A stretch of DNA of 64,000 bases, taken from assembly GCF_023242475.1 (NCBI RefSeq), contig NZ_JALJFG010000009.1, forward strand, positions 62,001-126,000. The letters run 5' to 3'. Each line of letters opens with the position of its first letter. Positions within the stretch are counted from its first letter, which is position 1. Below are positions 35,998 to 45,252 of this stretch, in pieces. The stretch is from Pseudomonas sp. MWU15-20650 (GTDB lineage: Bacteria; Pseudomonadota; Gammaproteobacteria; Pseudomonadales; Pseudomonadaceae). The notes under the pieces were generated by a model. The model saw only the letters and a program-made list of their open reading frames with translations. It made no database searches and was not told the origin of the DNA. The position numbers were made by a program, and so were the translations under genes.

Positions 35998-36498
35998 CTA
36001 GTGTGTGGGAGTGGTGGTGACTGACCCTGTGTAGGGGGCATGAACCACATGTATTCGAACAAGAGGGTTGGCGTCGATCATGTCGCGCGGTACTTCACGA
36101 GAATAAGTGAATTCTTGAGTGTTCAGCGTTTCAAGTTGCCTGACGATCGTTCTCGTCGGCCCGTTGTCGGGTATCAGGATATGGCTTTTCTTGTCACCGG
36201 TGACCATGAAGTAACCGCCGCCGCCGTTGTCGTATTTTGATAGCCCGGTATCGGCGTAGAAAAATTCGTAGCGATTACGCTCGGGGTCCCACGCTGATAT
36301 TCCAACGACACCTGGGTACGTGTCCTTTACGTCGATCTCCGGGGCGCCCTCTATATAAACTTTTGTAGTCAGCCAGCGGGGGGATGTCCCCAAGGCCTTG
36401 GCGTCGGAGTTTTCTACTGCCGGGTGTGCTTGACTGGTCAACGGGCTGAGTATTCCGGCGGAAAGTATCAGGGTGAAGAGAAGGCTGTGTTTATTCAT
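35998..36498 (-). CDS. Exported protein, DUF4822-like
   Basis: 166 residues with a signal peptide (SLLFTLILSAGILSPLTSQA). The mature part reads WLTTKVYIEGAPEIDVKDTY, then GVVGISAWDPERNRYEFFY, and has a Gly-rich turn NGGGGYFMVTGD. I associate this pattern with DUF4822, a small lipocalin-like family, from memory only. It is probably periplasmic. It precedes the other small exported gene with a 54-bp gap in the same direction, so the two may be co-transcribed. Function unknown. Confidence 0.65.
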   Translation of the reverse strand: MNKHSLLFTLILSAGILSPLTSQAHPAVENSDAKALGTSPRWLTTKVYIEGAPEIDVKDTYPGVVGISAWDPERNRYEFFYADTGLSKYDNGGGGYFMVTGDKKSHILIPDNGPTRTIVRQLETLNTQEFTYSREVPRDMIDANPLVRIHVVHAPYTGSVTTTPTH

Positions 36499-36554
36499 GA
36501 AGTGGCTCCTGGCAAGTTAGGCGTTTGATTTTGTTGTCGGGGGTTTAGAGGCCT

Positions 36555-36818
36555 TTATTGTTTGCGCTGAACTGGAATATAGGCGTGATAGGAGGGGCTC
36601 TCAATACCTGGGAAAATCCCTGTAACAAAAGCTGGAGTAAACCTAAGTTCGAACGAAATAGGGTGGCTTACTGTATGTAAGACTTCTCTTATATACGAAG
36701 GCGTTAACTTAAATCGATAGTGGGTTTCTGCCGGCGGCTTACCACTGGAGAGTGTTGAGTGACTGGGTGTGTTTAAACAAATTGCCAGCTCTTCGCCGCC
36801 CTTGGATGATCGGCCCAT
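36555..36818 (-). CDS. Possible small gene or remnant, unrecognised
   Basis: An open frame of 87 codons in a noticeably AT-rich stretch, in line with the two small exported genes after it. The product (ending YHAYIPVQRKQ) has no signal peptide, and the ATG lacks a good ribosome site. The frame could be a remnant of a larger gene or chance. It is reported because the local base composition differs from the surroundings and nothing else occupies the stretch. Confidence 0.25.
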   Translation of the reverse strand: MGRSSKGGEELAICLNTPSHSTLSSGKPPAETHYRFKLTPSYIREVLHTVSHPISFELRFTPAFVTGIFPGIESPSYHAYIPVQRKQ

Positions 36819-37041
36819 GAACCGATTTCAGCTGACCGGTTGATACGACGATCTGACCGTGAAGGATCAACGGGGCCGCTGATAAACCGCCTTCAAACCC
36901 CTGCACTGCAGCGCCGTTCCTCAGCTAAGTCTTTGCTTCTTCACAAGAATCCCGGACAATCGCGCCCTTGTTACGGCTGGGGCGCTGCCTGTCAGGTTTT
37001 TCTGACTCGTCCCGGCTGTGGAAATGCGGAGATCCGACCGG

Positions 37042-38319
37042 ATGAATGATCAGGCCAATAGCGTCGACGAACGCTATGCAACGACACCTGCAACCCTCAC
37101 AAGCTGGAGCCGCCAGGACACCACCTGGATGCTCGGCCTGTTCGGCACCGCCATTGGCGCCGGTACTTTGTTTCTGCCGATCAACGCGGGCCTGGGGGGC
37201 TTCTGGCCGCTGGTGATCCTGGCGTTGCTGGCGTTCCCGATGACGTTCTTTGCCCACCGTGGGCTGACCCGTTTCGTACTGTCAGGCCGCGATGGTTCCG
37301 ACATCACTGACGTGGTCGAAGAGCATTTCGGCATCAAGGCCGGTGCGCTGATCACCTTGCTGTACTTCTTCGCGATCTTTCCTATCCTGCTGATCTACAG
37401 CGTGGCACTGACCAACACCGTCAGCAGCTTCATGGAACACCAACTGCACATCATGCCGCCGCCGCGGGCGATCCTGGCGTTTGTGCTGATTCTCGGCCTG
37501 CTGGCCGTGGTGCGTTGCGGTGAGCAAGTCATCGTCAAGGCCATGAGCCTGATGGTGTATCCGTTTATCGTCGCCTTGCTGTTTCTGGCGGTGTACCTGG
37601 TTCCGCACTGGAATGGCGGCATCCTCAGTACCGCCAGTGAGGTTCCGGCGCCGTCGGCATTGCTCAGCACCTTGTGGCTGGCGATTCCGGTCATGGTGTT
37701 TTCCTTCAACCATTCGCCGATCATCTCGGCCTTCGCGGTTGACCAGAAGCGCCAGTACGGCGCGCACGCCGATGAGCGCAGCTCGCAGATCCTGTCCCGC
37801 GCGCACCTGCTGATGGTGGCGATGGTGCTGTTCTTCGTCTTCAGCTGTGTACTGACCCTGTCGCCGGCGCAACTGGCCGAGGCGAAAGCGCAGAACCTGT
37901 CGATCCTGTCGTACCTGGCCAACCATTTCGACAACCCGACCATCGCCTTCGCCGCGCCGTTGATTGCGTTCGTGGCGATCGCCAAGTCGTTCCTGGGCCA
38001 CTACATAGGCGCCAGTGAAGGTCTCAAGGGCCTGGTGGTCAAGACTGGCCGTCGTCCGGCTCCGAAGACCCTGGACCGCATGACGGCTGCGTTCATGCTG
38101 GTGGTGTGCTGGATCGTCGCCACGCTGAACCCGAGCATTCTTGGCATGATCGAGACGTTGGGCGGGCCGGTGATTGCGTCGATCCTGTTCCTGATGCCGA
38201 TGTACGCGATCCGCAAGGTGCCGGCCATGGCCAAGTACCGCGGCCAGGCGTCCAACGTATTTGTCACGGCCGTTGGCCTGGTGGCGATTACTGCGTTGAT
38301 TTACTCGCTGCTGTCCTGA
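37042..38319 (+). CDS. Serine/threonine-type HAAAP-family amino-acid transporter (SdaC-like)
   Basis: 425 residues from the ATG at 37042 (GGAG 9 bases before); an upstream GTG at 37018 is less likely. About eleven helices. The N-terminal signature TTWMLGLFGTAIGAGTLFLP is that of the hydroxy/aromatic amino-acid permease family. The SdaC-like features FSFNHSPIISAFAVDQ and AKSFLGHYIGASEGL point to the serine/threonine branch. It is a proton- or sodium-coupled uptake system of the inner membrane. No serine dehydratase gene is adjacent. A strong terminator follows. Confidence 0.88.
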   Translation: MNDQANSVDERYATTPATLTSWSRQDTTWMLGLFGTAIGAGTLFLPINAGLGGFWPLVILALLAFPMTFFAHRGLTRFVLSGRDGSDITDVVEEHFGIKAGALITLLYFFAIFPILLIYSVALTNTVSSFMEHQLHIMPPPRAILAFVLILGLLAVVRCGEQVIVKAMSLMVYPFIVALLFLAVYLVPHWNGGILSTASEVPAPSALLSTLWLAIPVMVFSFNHSPIISAFAVDQKRQYGAHADERSSQILSRAHLLMVAMVLFFVFSCVLTLSPAQLAEAKAQNLSILSYLANHFDNPTIAFAAPLIAFVAIAKSFLGHYIGASEGLKGLVVKTGRRPAPKTLDRMTAAFMLVVCWIVATLNPSILGMIETLGGPVIASILFLMPMYAIRKVPAMAKYRGQASNVFVTAVGLVAITALIYSLLS

Positions 38320-38339
38320 CGCCAGGCAGTACCGAACCG

Positions 38340-38375
38340 AAGCCGATTCGCACACCGCGAATCGGCTTTTTTTTT
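38340..38375 (+). terminator. Rho-independent terminator of the SdaC-like gene
   Basis: Perfect 12-bp stem AAGCCGATTCGC / GCGAATCGGCTT with a 5-base loop, followed by a run of nine T, 21 bases after the stop codon. Confidence 0.95.
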
Positions 38376-38444
38376 GCGCTAAATAAACTGGGCAACCAAT
38401 GAGGGCTAAGCTGTCGGCTTATTGCTTCCTTTTTGGAGTTCTCC

Positions 38445-39062
38445 ATGGCTCGACCTCGCCCGCAACTGGTTACAGGCAAGCTGGAAAAGCTGCACCCCAC
38501 TCAATTGACGGTCGGCATGGCTGAAGTCGCCACCAAGCGCGCGGCCTGGACCAAGCTCAAGCGTAAAGAACGCGCCGCCGCCCTCGACAAACACTGGTTT
38601 CCTTGCGTGTTGGGGCCGGATGAGCGCTATTACATTACCGACCATCACCACTTCGGCCTGGCCCTGTTGCTGGAAGAGGTCAAGAGCGTGTCGCTGTTGC
38701 TGCTCAAGGATTTGTCCTTCGTGGAGCGCAACACCTTCTGGAATGTCATGGCGTTCAATCAATGGGTGCATCCCTACGATGCGCGGGGCCTGCGGCGAAC
38801 TTACGAAGCTATTCCCCGCAAGATCACCGACCTTCAGGATGATCCCTACCGCAGCCTGGCGGGCATGTTGCGCACGGCCGGTGGTTACGCCAAAGACGCG
38901 ACGCCGTTCAGTGAGTTCCTGTGGGCGGACTTTTTTCGCAGTCGCATCGGTAGCGATGTGGTGGCCCAACCGAACGCCAAGCTGTTGAATAAAGCGATGA
39001 CCCTGGCACGCACCCAGGAAGCACGTTACTTGCCAGGATGGGTTGGGCCGATTGAAAACTGA
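38445..39062 (+). CDS. ParB-like putative nuclease-family protein (ParBc_2)
   Basis: 205 residues from the ATG at 38445, with TGGAG 6 bases before it. It has the features of the ParB-like nuclease family PF08857 rather than of chromosomal ParB. These are LHPTQLTVGMAEV near residue 17, then RAAALDKHWFPCVLGPD and ITDHHHFGLALL, a His-triplet region that is the likely active or metal site. There is no HTH for parS binding and no parA gene nearby. It overlaps the SulP gene by about 20 bp, so the two are translated together. The biological role is unknown. Confidence 0.8.
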   Translation: MARPRPQLVTGKLEKLHPTQLTVGMAEVATKRAAWTKLKRKERAAALDKHWFPCVLGPDERYYITDHHHFGLALLLEEVKSVSLLLLKDLSFVERNTFWNVMAFNQWVHPYDARGLRRTYEAIPRKITDLQDDPYRSLAGMLRTAGGYAKDATPFSEFLWADFFRSRIGSDVVAQPNAKLLNKAMTLARTQEARYLPGWVGPIEN

Positions 39063-40704
39063 AGCCGATAACCTTATTGCTGCTCAGCCCAACCGTACCC
39101 AAGACATACTCGCCGGGTTATCCATTGCCGGGCTGCTGCTGCCGGAGGCCGTGGCGTATTCGAGTATCGCCGCGCTGCCACCCCAGACCGGTGTCATTGC
39201 CTTGTTCGCCGGGTTAGTGTGCTACGGCGTGTTCGGCACCAGTCGTTTCGCGATTGTGTCGGCCACGTCGTCTTCGGCGGCAGTATTAGCCGCCGCCACC
39301 GCCAGCCTGGCGGGTGGCGATCCGGCATTGCGGCTGACCCTGGCGTTCGGTTTGGTATTGATCGTCGGCGTACTGTTCCTGCTGGCCGGGTTATTCAAGC
39401 TGGGCGGCGTGACCTCGTTTATTGCCAAGCCGGTGCTGCGCGGTTTTGCCTTCGGCCTGGCACTGACCATCATCCTCAAGCAGCTGGCCAGTGTGGTGGG
39501 CGTGCACCTGAGCGACAACAACCTGGTCCGCTTCCTGCCGCAGTTGCTGGAGCAGTTGCCGAGTTGGAACTGGCCGGCTGCGCTGGTCGCGGCGGTGGCG
39601 CTGCTGGTGTTGTGGCTGTGCGCACGCATCCCGCGCCTGCCGGGTGGGTTGTTGGTGGTGGTGCTGGGTATTGTTGCCGGGCAGTTTCTGGACCTGCAAG
39701 CCCATGGCGTGGCGCTGATTGGCCTGATTGATTTGCGCCTGGAACTGGGGCATTTCCCGGTGTTGCCGTTCGCCGACTGGCTGCGCCTGGGGGAGCTGGC
39801 GTTTGCCTTGGTCATGATCCTGTACGCGGAGTCCTACGGCTCGATCAGCTCGTTCGCCCTTAAACACGGTGACCGTGTGTCCTCCAACCGCGACCTGCTG
39901 GCACTGGGAGCGGCTAACCTGGTGTCCGGGTTGTTCCACGGTATGCCGGCCGGTGCCGGGTATTCGGCGACGTCGGCCAACGAGGCGGCGGGTGCCGGCT
40001 CACGGCTGGCGGGGATCGTCGCGGCGCTGGTGGTGCTGGTGATCGTGTTGACCGTGCTGCCCTATGTGGCGCTGACGCCCGAGCCGGTGTTGGCGGCTAT
40101 CGTCATCTACGCGCTGGGCCGCGGCTTGAGCCTGCAACCTTTGGGGCGTTACTTCCTCTGGCGGCGCGACCGTTTGCTGGTGATCTGTGCCGTGGCGGCG
40201 GTGCTGGTGCTGGGCGTGCTGGATGGTTTGCTGGCGGCCGTGGCGATCAGCGTGGTGTTGATGCTGCGTCAGATGTCGGCAGCAGATATCCAGGTGCTTG
40301 GGCGTCTGGGTGAGAGTCATGACTTTGTCGATCGTCAACATCATGCCGATGCCTTGGAAGTGCCGGGCCTGTTGATCGTGCGGCCCAGCGAGGCGCTGTT
40401 TTTCGCTAATGCCGAGCGCATCCTGGGAGCGGCCTTGCGCTTGATGCGTCAGTCGACGGTAGAGGTTGTGGTGCTGAGCTTGGAAGAGTCGCCTGACCTT
40501 GACGGCACCAGCATCGAAGCGCTGTCGGTGTTTTTTGCACAAGTGCGGGGGGAGGGCAAGCACCTGGTGTTGGCCCGCGTGCGCCATGGGGCGCAGGAAG
40601 TGCTGCAAGCCCTGCCGGAAGCGGCAGCGCCGCAAGTGATGCTCACGGCTTTAAGCGTGGACGATGCCGTGCGACTGGCACTGCAGGTCAAATCCCAGGC
40701 ATAA
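39043..40704 (+). CDS. SulP/SLC26-family anion transporter with STAS domain
   Basis: 553 residues. The SulP motif GLLLPEAVAYSSIAALPPQ is near residue 30. It is followed by about 12-14 helices and a C-terminal STAS domain (LLIVRPSEALFFANAERIL then VVLSLEESPDLDGTSIEALS, near 440-520). The DGTSIEAL loop is the STAS nucleotide/partner site. Substrates in the family are sulfate, bicarbonate or dicarboxylates. The frame starts at TTG (39043, AGGA 4 bases before, or 39052), inside the end of the ParB-like gene; no ATG is available, so translation is probably coupled. The exact start is uncertain. Confidence 0.88.
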   Translation: MGRLKTEADNLIAAQPNRTQDILAGLSIAGLLLPEAVAYSSIAALPPQTGVIALFAGLVCYGVFGTSRFAIVSATSSSAAVLAAATASLAGGDPALRLTLAFGLVLIVGVLFLLAGLFKLGGVTSFIAKPVLRGFAFGLALTIILKQLASVVGVHLSDNNLVRFLPQLLEQLPSWNWPAALVAAVALLVLWLCARIPRLPGGLLVVVLGIVAGQFLDLQAHGVALIGLIDLRLELGHFPVLPFADWLRLGELAFALVMILYAESYGSISSFALKHGDRVSSNRDLLALGAANLVSGLFHGMPAGAGYSATSANEAAGAGSRLAGIVAALVVLVIVLTVLPYVALTPEPVLAAIVIYALGRGLSLQPLGRYFLWRRDRLLVICAVAAVLVLGVLDGLLAAVAISVVLMLRQMSAADIQVLGRLGESHDFVDRQHHADALEVPGLLIVRPSEALFFANAERILGAALRLMRQSTVEVVVLSLEESPDLDGTSIEALSVFFAQVRGEGKHLVLARVRHGAQEVLQALPEAAAPQVMLTALSVDDAVRLALQVKSQA

Positions 40705-40736
40705 AAAAACGCCGCGTACCTTGCGATACGCGGCGT
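40703..40736 (-). terminator. Terminator of acnB (also faces the SulP gene)
   Basis: Perfect 10-bp stem ACGCCGCGTA / TACGCGGCGT with an 8-base loop. Read on the minus strand it is followed by a run of seven T, so it ends acnB transcripts. On the plus strand the tail is poor (CTCTCAT). Confidence 0.9.
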
Positions 40737-40755
40737 CTCTCATATCAACATACCG

Positions 40756-43365
40756 TTAAGCTTGAATCACCGGGATGTTGGCGCTTGCTGCGATCTTGCG
40801 GAACTCAGCGATCTGGTCGAAGTTCAGGTAGCGGTAAACATCACTGGCCATGGTGTCCAGTTTTGCCGCATAGCCCATGTACTCTTCGACGGTCGGCAGG
40901 CGACCCAGGGTAGAAGCCACAGCCGCCAGCTCAGCCGAAGCCAGGTAGACGTTCGCACCATCACCCAGGCGGTTCGGGAAGTTACGGGTCGAGGTCGACA
41001 CAACGGTCGAATTCGGCTCTACACGTGCCTGGTTACCCATGCACAGCGAGCAGCCCGGCATTTCCATGCGCGCGCCAGCCTTGCCGTAGATGCCGTAGTA
41101 GCCTTCTTCGGTCAGTTGGTGAGCGTCCATCTTCGTCGGCGGCGACAGCCACAGGCGGGTTGGCAGCTGGCCCTTGACCTGCTCCAGCAACTTACCGGCC
41201 GCGCGGAAGTGACCGATGTTGGTCATGCACGAACCGATGAACACTTCGTCGATCTTCTCGCCCGCAACGCTGGACAGCAGACGGGCGTCGTCCGGGTCGT
41301 TAGGGGCGCAGAGGATCGGCTCGTTGATGTCGGCCAGGTCGATCTCGATGATTTCGGCGTATTCGGCGTCGGCATCGGCTTCCATCAGCTCCGGGTTGGC
41401 AACCCAGGCTTCCATCGCTTGGGCGCGACGTTCCAGGGTACGTGCATCGCCGTAGCCTTCGCCGATCATCCAGCGCAGCAGGGTGATGTTGGAGTTCAGG
41501 TACTCGGTGATGGAGTCTTTGGACAGCTTGATGGTGCAACCGGCAGCCGAACGTTCAGCCGAGGCGTCGGACAGCTCGAAAGCCTGTTCCAGCGTCAGGT
41601 CGTTCAGGCCCTCGATTTCCAGGATGCGGCCGGAGAAGGCGTTCTTCTTGCCTTTCTTCTCTACGGTCAGCAGGCCAGCCTGGATTGCGTAGTAAGGAAT
41701 GGCATGAACCAGGTCACGCAGGGTGATGCCAGGTTTCATCTTGCCTTTGAAGCGCACCAGGATCGATTCCGGCATGTCCAGTGGCATGACGCCAGTGGCG
41801 GCGGCAAACGCGACCAGGCCAGAACCGGCCGGGAACGAGATGCCCATCGGGAAACGGGTGTGGGAGTCACCACCAGTGCCGACGGTGTCCGGCAGCAGCA
41901 TGCGGTTCAGCCAGCTGTGGATGATGCCGTCGCCTGGACGCAGCGAAACACCGCCACGGGTCATGATGAAGTCAGGCAGGGTGTGGTGAGTGGTCACGTC
42001 GATCGGCTTTGGATAGGCCGCGGTGTGGCAGAACGACTGCATCACCAGATCGGTCGAGAAGCCCAGGCACGCCAGGTCTTTCAGTTCATCACGGGTCATC
42101 GGACCGGTGGTGTCCTGGGAGCCCACGGTGGTCATCTTCGGTTCGCAGTAGGTACCTGGACGAACGCCTTTGCCTTCTGGCAGGCCGCATGCCTTGCCGA
42201 CCATTTTCTGTGCCAGGGTGAAGCCTTTGCCGGTGTCGACCGGGGCTTCAGGCAGCTTGAACAGGTCGGTAGGGCCCAGGCCCAGTTCGGCACGCGCCTT
42301 GTCGGTCAGGCCGCGACCGATGATCAGCGGGATACGGCCGCCGGCACGAACTTCGTCCAACAGCACCGGGGTCTTCATTTCGAAGGTGGTCAGGACTTCG
42401 TCGGTGCCGTGCTTGCAGACTTTGCCAGCATGCGGGTACAGGTCGATCACGTCGCCCATGTTCATGTTGGTGACGTCGAATTCGATAGGCAGTGCGCCAG
42501 CATCTTCCATGGTGTTGTAGAAGATCGGGGCGATCTTGCTGCCGAAGCAGAAACCACCGGCACGCTTGTTCGGCACGTAAGGCACGTCGTCGCCGAAGAA
42601 CCACAGTACGGAGTTGGTGGCCGACTTACGCGACGAACCGGTACCGACCACGTCACCGACGTAGGCGATCGGGAAACCTTGGCCGCGCATCTCTTCGATC
42701 TGCTTCATCGGGCCGGTCTTGCCTTGCTCGTCCGGCACAATGCCTTCACGGGCCATTTTCAGCATGGCCAGGGCGTGCAGCGGGATGTCAGGACGGGACC
42801 AGGCATCAGGCGCCGGGGACAGGTCGTCGGTGTTGGTTTCGCCGGTGACCTTGAAGACGCGCAGGCTGATCTTGTCGGCCAGGGTAGGGCGGTTGCGGAA
42901 CCACTCACCGTCAGCCCAGGACTGGATCACGCCTTTGGCGTGCTCGTTGCCGTTGCGGGCTTTTTCAGCCACGTCGTGGAACGCATCGAACATCAGCAGG
43001 GTGTGCTTGAGTTGGGCGGCCGCGACAGGCGCCAGCTCGGCGTCGTCCAGCAGCTCGACCAAAGTCACGATGTTGTAGCCGCCTTGCATGGTGCCAAGCA
43101 GTTCAACAGCGCGTTTCTTGTCGATCAGGGGGGAAGTGGCTTCGCCCTTGGCCAGGGCAGACAGGAAACCGGCCTTGACGTAGGCAGCTTCGTCAACACC
43201 TGGTGGAATGCGGTTGGTGATCAGGTCAACGAGGAATTCTTCTTCGCCAGCCGGAGGATTTTTCAGCAGCTCGACCAGGCCTGCGGTTTGTTCGGCGTTA
43301 AGCGGCTGGGGAACGATACCCAGGGCTGCACGCTCTTCGATATGTTTGCGGTAGGCTTCAAGCAC
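40756..43365 (-). CDS. acnB: Aconitate hydratase B (bifunctional 2-methylisocitrate dehydratase)
   Basis: 869 residues from a GTG at 43365, reading [16 protein letters not shown] like the start of E. coli AcnB. GAGGG lies 8 bases before the GTG, whereas the ATG at 43380 has no good site. It interconverts citrate and isocitrate in the TCA cycle and can hydrate 2-methyl-cis-aconitate. The [4Fe-4S] ligands are Cys713 (GSCMTNIGH), Cys772 and Cys775 (CSLCMGNQ). The N-terminal HEAT-like and swivel domains come first, as usual for AcnB. Upstream lies a long, strongly structured leader on the same strand. The reverse frame, open over 880 codons, is a shadow. Confidence 0.97.
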   Translation of the reverse strand: MLEAYRKHIEERAALGIVPQPLNAEQTAGLVELLKNPPAGEEEFLVDLITNRIPPGVDEAAYVKAGFLSALAKGEATSPLIDKKRAVELLGTMQGGYNIVTLVELLDDAELAPVAAAQLKHTLLMFDAFHDVAEKARNGNEHAKGVIQSWADGEWFRNRPTLADKISLRVFKVTGETNTDDLSPAPDAWSRPDIPLHALAMLKMAREGIVPDEQGKTGPMKQIEEMRGQGFPIAYVGDVVGTGSSRKSATNSVLWFFGDDVPYVPNKRAGGFCFGSKIAPIFYNTMEDAGALPIEFDVTNMNMGDVIDLYPHAGKVCKHGTDEVLTTFEMKTPVLLDEVRAGGRIPLIIGRGLTDKARAELGLGPTDLFKLPEAPVDTGKGFTLAQKMVGKACGLPEGKGVRPGTYCEPKMTTVGSQDTTGPMTRDELKDLACLGFSTDLVMQSFCHTAAYPKPIDVTTHHTLPDFIMTRGGVSLRPGDGIIHSWLNRMLLPDTVGTGGDSHTRFPMGISFPAGSGLVAFAAATGVMPLDMPESILVRFKGKMKPGITLRDLVHAIPYYAIQAGLLTVEKKGKKNAFSGRILEIEGLNDLTLEQAFELSDASAERSAAGCTIKLSKDSITEYLNSNITLLRWMIGEGYGDARTLERRAQAMEAWVANPELMEADADAEYAEIIEIDLADINEPILCAPNDPDDARLLSSVAGEKIDEVFIGSCMTNIGHFRAAGKLLEQVKGQLPTRLWLSPPTKMDAHQLTEEGYYGIYGKAGARMEMPGCSLCMGNQARVEPNSTVVSTSTRNFPNRLGDGANVYLASAELAAVASTLGRLPTVEEYMGYAAKLDTMASDVYRYLNFDQIAEFRKIAASANIPVIQA

Positions 43366-43476
43366 AGTTATTACCCTCATCAGTGGTCCCACGGGACGCT
43401 CATCCAGAAATGAACGGCACGCATGCGCTCGGGGGCTTTTTGGGCCGCAAAGCCAGCGCTGCCGGCATTCCTTACA

Positions 43477-43611
43477 GAAGCTGCTTTCAAAGTTTTACGC
43501 CTGCAGAACGGAGCTGATGAGGGTTGGCGCGGTTCTGACCTACCGGGTCAAACCCACGCCAACACCGTTCTGAAGGAACGACTGTGCTCGTGACGCTTTG
43601 AAAACAGCTTC
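43477..43611 (-). ncRNA. Candidate structured leader RNA of acnB
   Basis: Read on the minus strand, four nested helices can form. The outer one pairs GAAGCTGTTTTCAAAG with CTTTGAAAGCAGCTTC: 16 of 16 pairs with one G-U, which on the plus strand would be a C-A mismatch. Inside it pair CAGAACGG/CCGTTCTG (8), GTTGGCG/CGCCAAC (7) and TGACC/GGTCA (5, with a CGGTA loop). The element ends 112 bases before the acnB GTG. A T-run is absent on both sides, so it is not a terminator. A cis-regulatory RNA is the simplest reading; an independent small RNA is possible. Confidence 0.6.
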
Positions 43612-43759
43612 CAGCGGATTATTGGCGCCTTACAAGGCCGGATGATTCTACGGCAAAAAAAATCTAAAGGTAAGTTGCCTAACCAAGTTTGCTGGGTGAT
43701 CAACCTTAGACAAAGGGCTAACATGGCGCACTGTTTCGCTGATCTGCGTGTTGTTGCCC

Positions 43760-44230
43760 ATGTCCAACCAAACCATCAAGACACCCTGCGTCGGCCTGTG
43801 CTCCACGGTCTACGGCGATCTCGTGTGCCGTGGCTGCAAGCGTTTCCACCACGAAGTCATTCAGTGGAATGGCTATAACGAAGAAGAAAAGCGTGCGGTT
43901 TGGCTCAGGCTCGAACAACTGCTGGTCCAGGTGATGGCCGGCAAGCTGGAAGTCTTCGACCCCAAGACCCTGCGCGGGCAATTGGAGCAACGCAAGATTC
44001 GCTTTGTGCCGCATCAGTCCGAATATTGCTGGGCCTATCAGTTGATCGCCCGTGGGGCGCGGGTGATCAATAACCTCGAGGCGTATGGCATGGTGTTGTT
44101 GCCGGAGTTTCGCGATTGGGCGTTGCCGCAATTGCGTGATGCCATCGACCGTGAGTTTTTCATCCTGTCCGAGGCCCATTACCAGCGCTACATCGCGCCG
44201 GGGTTCTTGAAAGACGCGCTATCTACCTGA
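43760..44230 (+). CDS. DUF1289-domain protein
   Basis: 156 residues from the ATG at 43760. The N-terminal 50 residues carry the DUF1289 cysteine pattern TPCVGLCSTVYGDLVCRGCK, with four cysteines that probably bind zinc or an iron-sulfur centre. It is followed by the HHEVIQWNGYNEEEKRAVW segment. The rest is helical and basic. There is no signal peptide. The role is unknown. It is divergent from acnB and shares its roughly 390-bp upstream gap. Confidence 0.82.
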   Translation: MSNQTIKTPCVGLCSTVYGDLVCRGCKRFHHEVIQWNGYNEEEKRAVWLRLEQLLVQVMAGKLEVFDPKTLRGQLEQRKIRFVPHQSEYCWAYQLIARGARVINNLEAYGMVLLPEFRDWALPQLRDAIDREFFILSEAHYQRYIAPGFLKDALST

Positions 44231-44246
44231 CAATACACATCAAACC

Positions 44247-44321
44247 GTGGGAGGGGGCACGCCACAGTGATAGTGTTCCTTCTTAACTGCCTGGCATTAG
44301 CAGGCAAGCCCCCTTCCACAT
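44247..44321. repeat. Degenerate REPIN
   Basis: The left arm is GTGGGAGGGGGCACGCC with changes after the first 12 bases. The right arm is GGCAAGCCCCCTTCCACA with one base swapped. The loop is 40-odd bases. Inner stem halves no longer match. Confidence 0.7.
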
Positions 44322-44349
44322 TAGGTCCCCAGTGCCTGAAAAATCAGCC

Positions 44350-45213
44350 TCAGGCCTCGCCAGCCAACGCTTCGAGGTGATCCATCAACGTCTGTGGCTT
44401 GAGCACCAGCACGTCGCTTTCCACCGCATCCAGCACCACCTCTGCGGTATTGCCGATCAACGCGCCGGAAATGCCAGTGCGCGCCACGGTGCCAATGATC
44501 GTCACCGCCGCCAGCAGGCGATGGGCGATATGCGGTATCAGCACGTCCGCCGGTCCTTCCTTGATATGCAGGTGCGCGTCATCCACGTCGAATTCGGCCT
44601 GGAATGCCTGGCACTGCTCGCGATAGCGCGCCTCGATGGTTTCTTTGAGCTGGAATGTCGGGTCTGCGGCCGACAGCATCGGCGATGGATGGGCGCTGAT
44701 CACGTGTAGCTGCGCCTTGGCCAGGCTGGCGATATCAAACCCGTGGTCGATGATCGAATGGTGCAGTGAACGGTGTTCGCTGTCGGTATTGCCCACGTCG
44801 ATCGCGGCCAGAATCACACCACCGGCCCATGGCGTCGACGTCTTGACCAGCAGCACCGGGGTAGGGCAGTAGCGCAGCAGTTTCCAGTCTGCGGGCGTCA
44901 GCAGGGCTTTCTTCAGTGGGCTGTCGGGAAAATGCTGCTTGATCACCAGCCCACAGCCCTCGGCCTGCTGCACATCGACGATGGTTTCATGCAGGCTGTC
45001 ATTCCATGCCTGTTCGGTGGTGACGCTGTAGCCGTCTTCCTGCAAACCGGACTTGAGCAGACTCAGCAGTGCCGAATGCTCGTGTTTCTTGTCGCAGATC
45101 AGTAAATGCAGGTGCGCGCCGGTGACCCCGGCGATCAGCTTGGCGCGCTTGAGGGCCAGGCTTTCCGAATGCTCGGGCTCGATGACCACCAGGATGCTAC
45201 GGATGGCTTGCAT
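44350..45213 (-). CDS. Tandem universal stress protein (two UspA domains)
   Basis: 287 residues with two Usp folds. The first (ILVVIEPEHSESLALKRAKL) lacks a clear ATP motif. The second (VILAAIDVGN, near residue 133) has GTVARTGISGALIGNTAEVV near 245, the G-2x-G-9x-G-(S/T) nucleotide-binding pattern. The layout is that of UspE-like proteins. In Pseudomonas such Usp proteins are known Anr targets for survival without oxygen. Here a perfect Anr box and a matching -10 lie upstream. It is cytoplasmic and monocistronic. Confidence 0.92.
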   Translation of the reverse strand: MQAIRSILVVIEPEHSESLALKRAKLIAGVTGAHLHLLICDKKHEHSALLSLLKSGLQEDGYSVTTEQAWNDSLHETIVDVQQAEGCGLVIKQHFPDSPLKKALLTPADWKLLRYCPTPVLLVKTSTPWAGGVILAAIDVGNTDSEHRSLHHSIIDHGFDIASLAKAQLHVISAHPSPMLSAADPTFQLKETIEARYREQCQAFQAEFDVDDAHLHIKEGPADVLIPHIAHRLLAAVTIIGTVARTGISGALIGNTAEVVLDAVESDVLVLKPQTLMDHLEALAGEA

Positions 45214-45252
45214 GGACGGATCTCCAGGGACGCAAAAAAGGGGCCTGGAACA

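Noticed and set aside
38445-39062. Chromosome-partition ParB
   Set aside because: No HTH or C-terminal dimerisation domain, no parA partner and no parS site nearby; it belongs to a separate ParB-like family.
40762-43413. 883-codon open frame on the plus strand, antisense to acnB
   Set aside because: Same codon-bias effect; acnB on the other strand keeps all iron-sulfur ligands.
43477-43611. Transcription terminator between acnB and the DUF1289 gene
   Set aside because: The two genes are divergent, so no transcript should end there, and neither side has a T-run.
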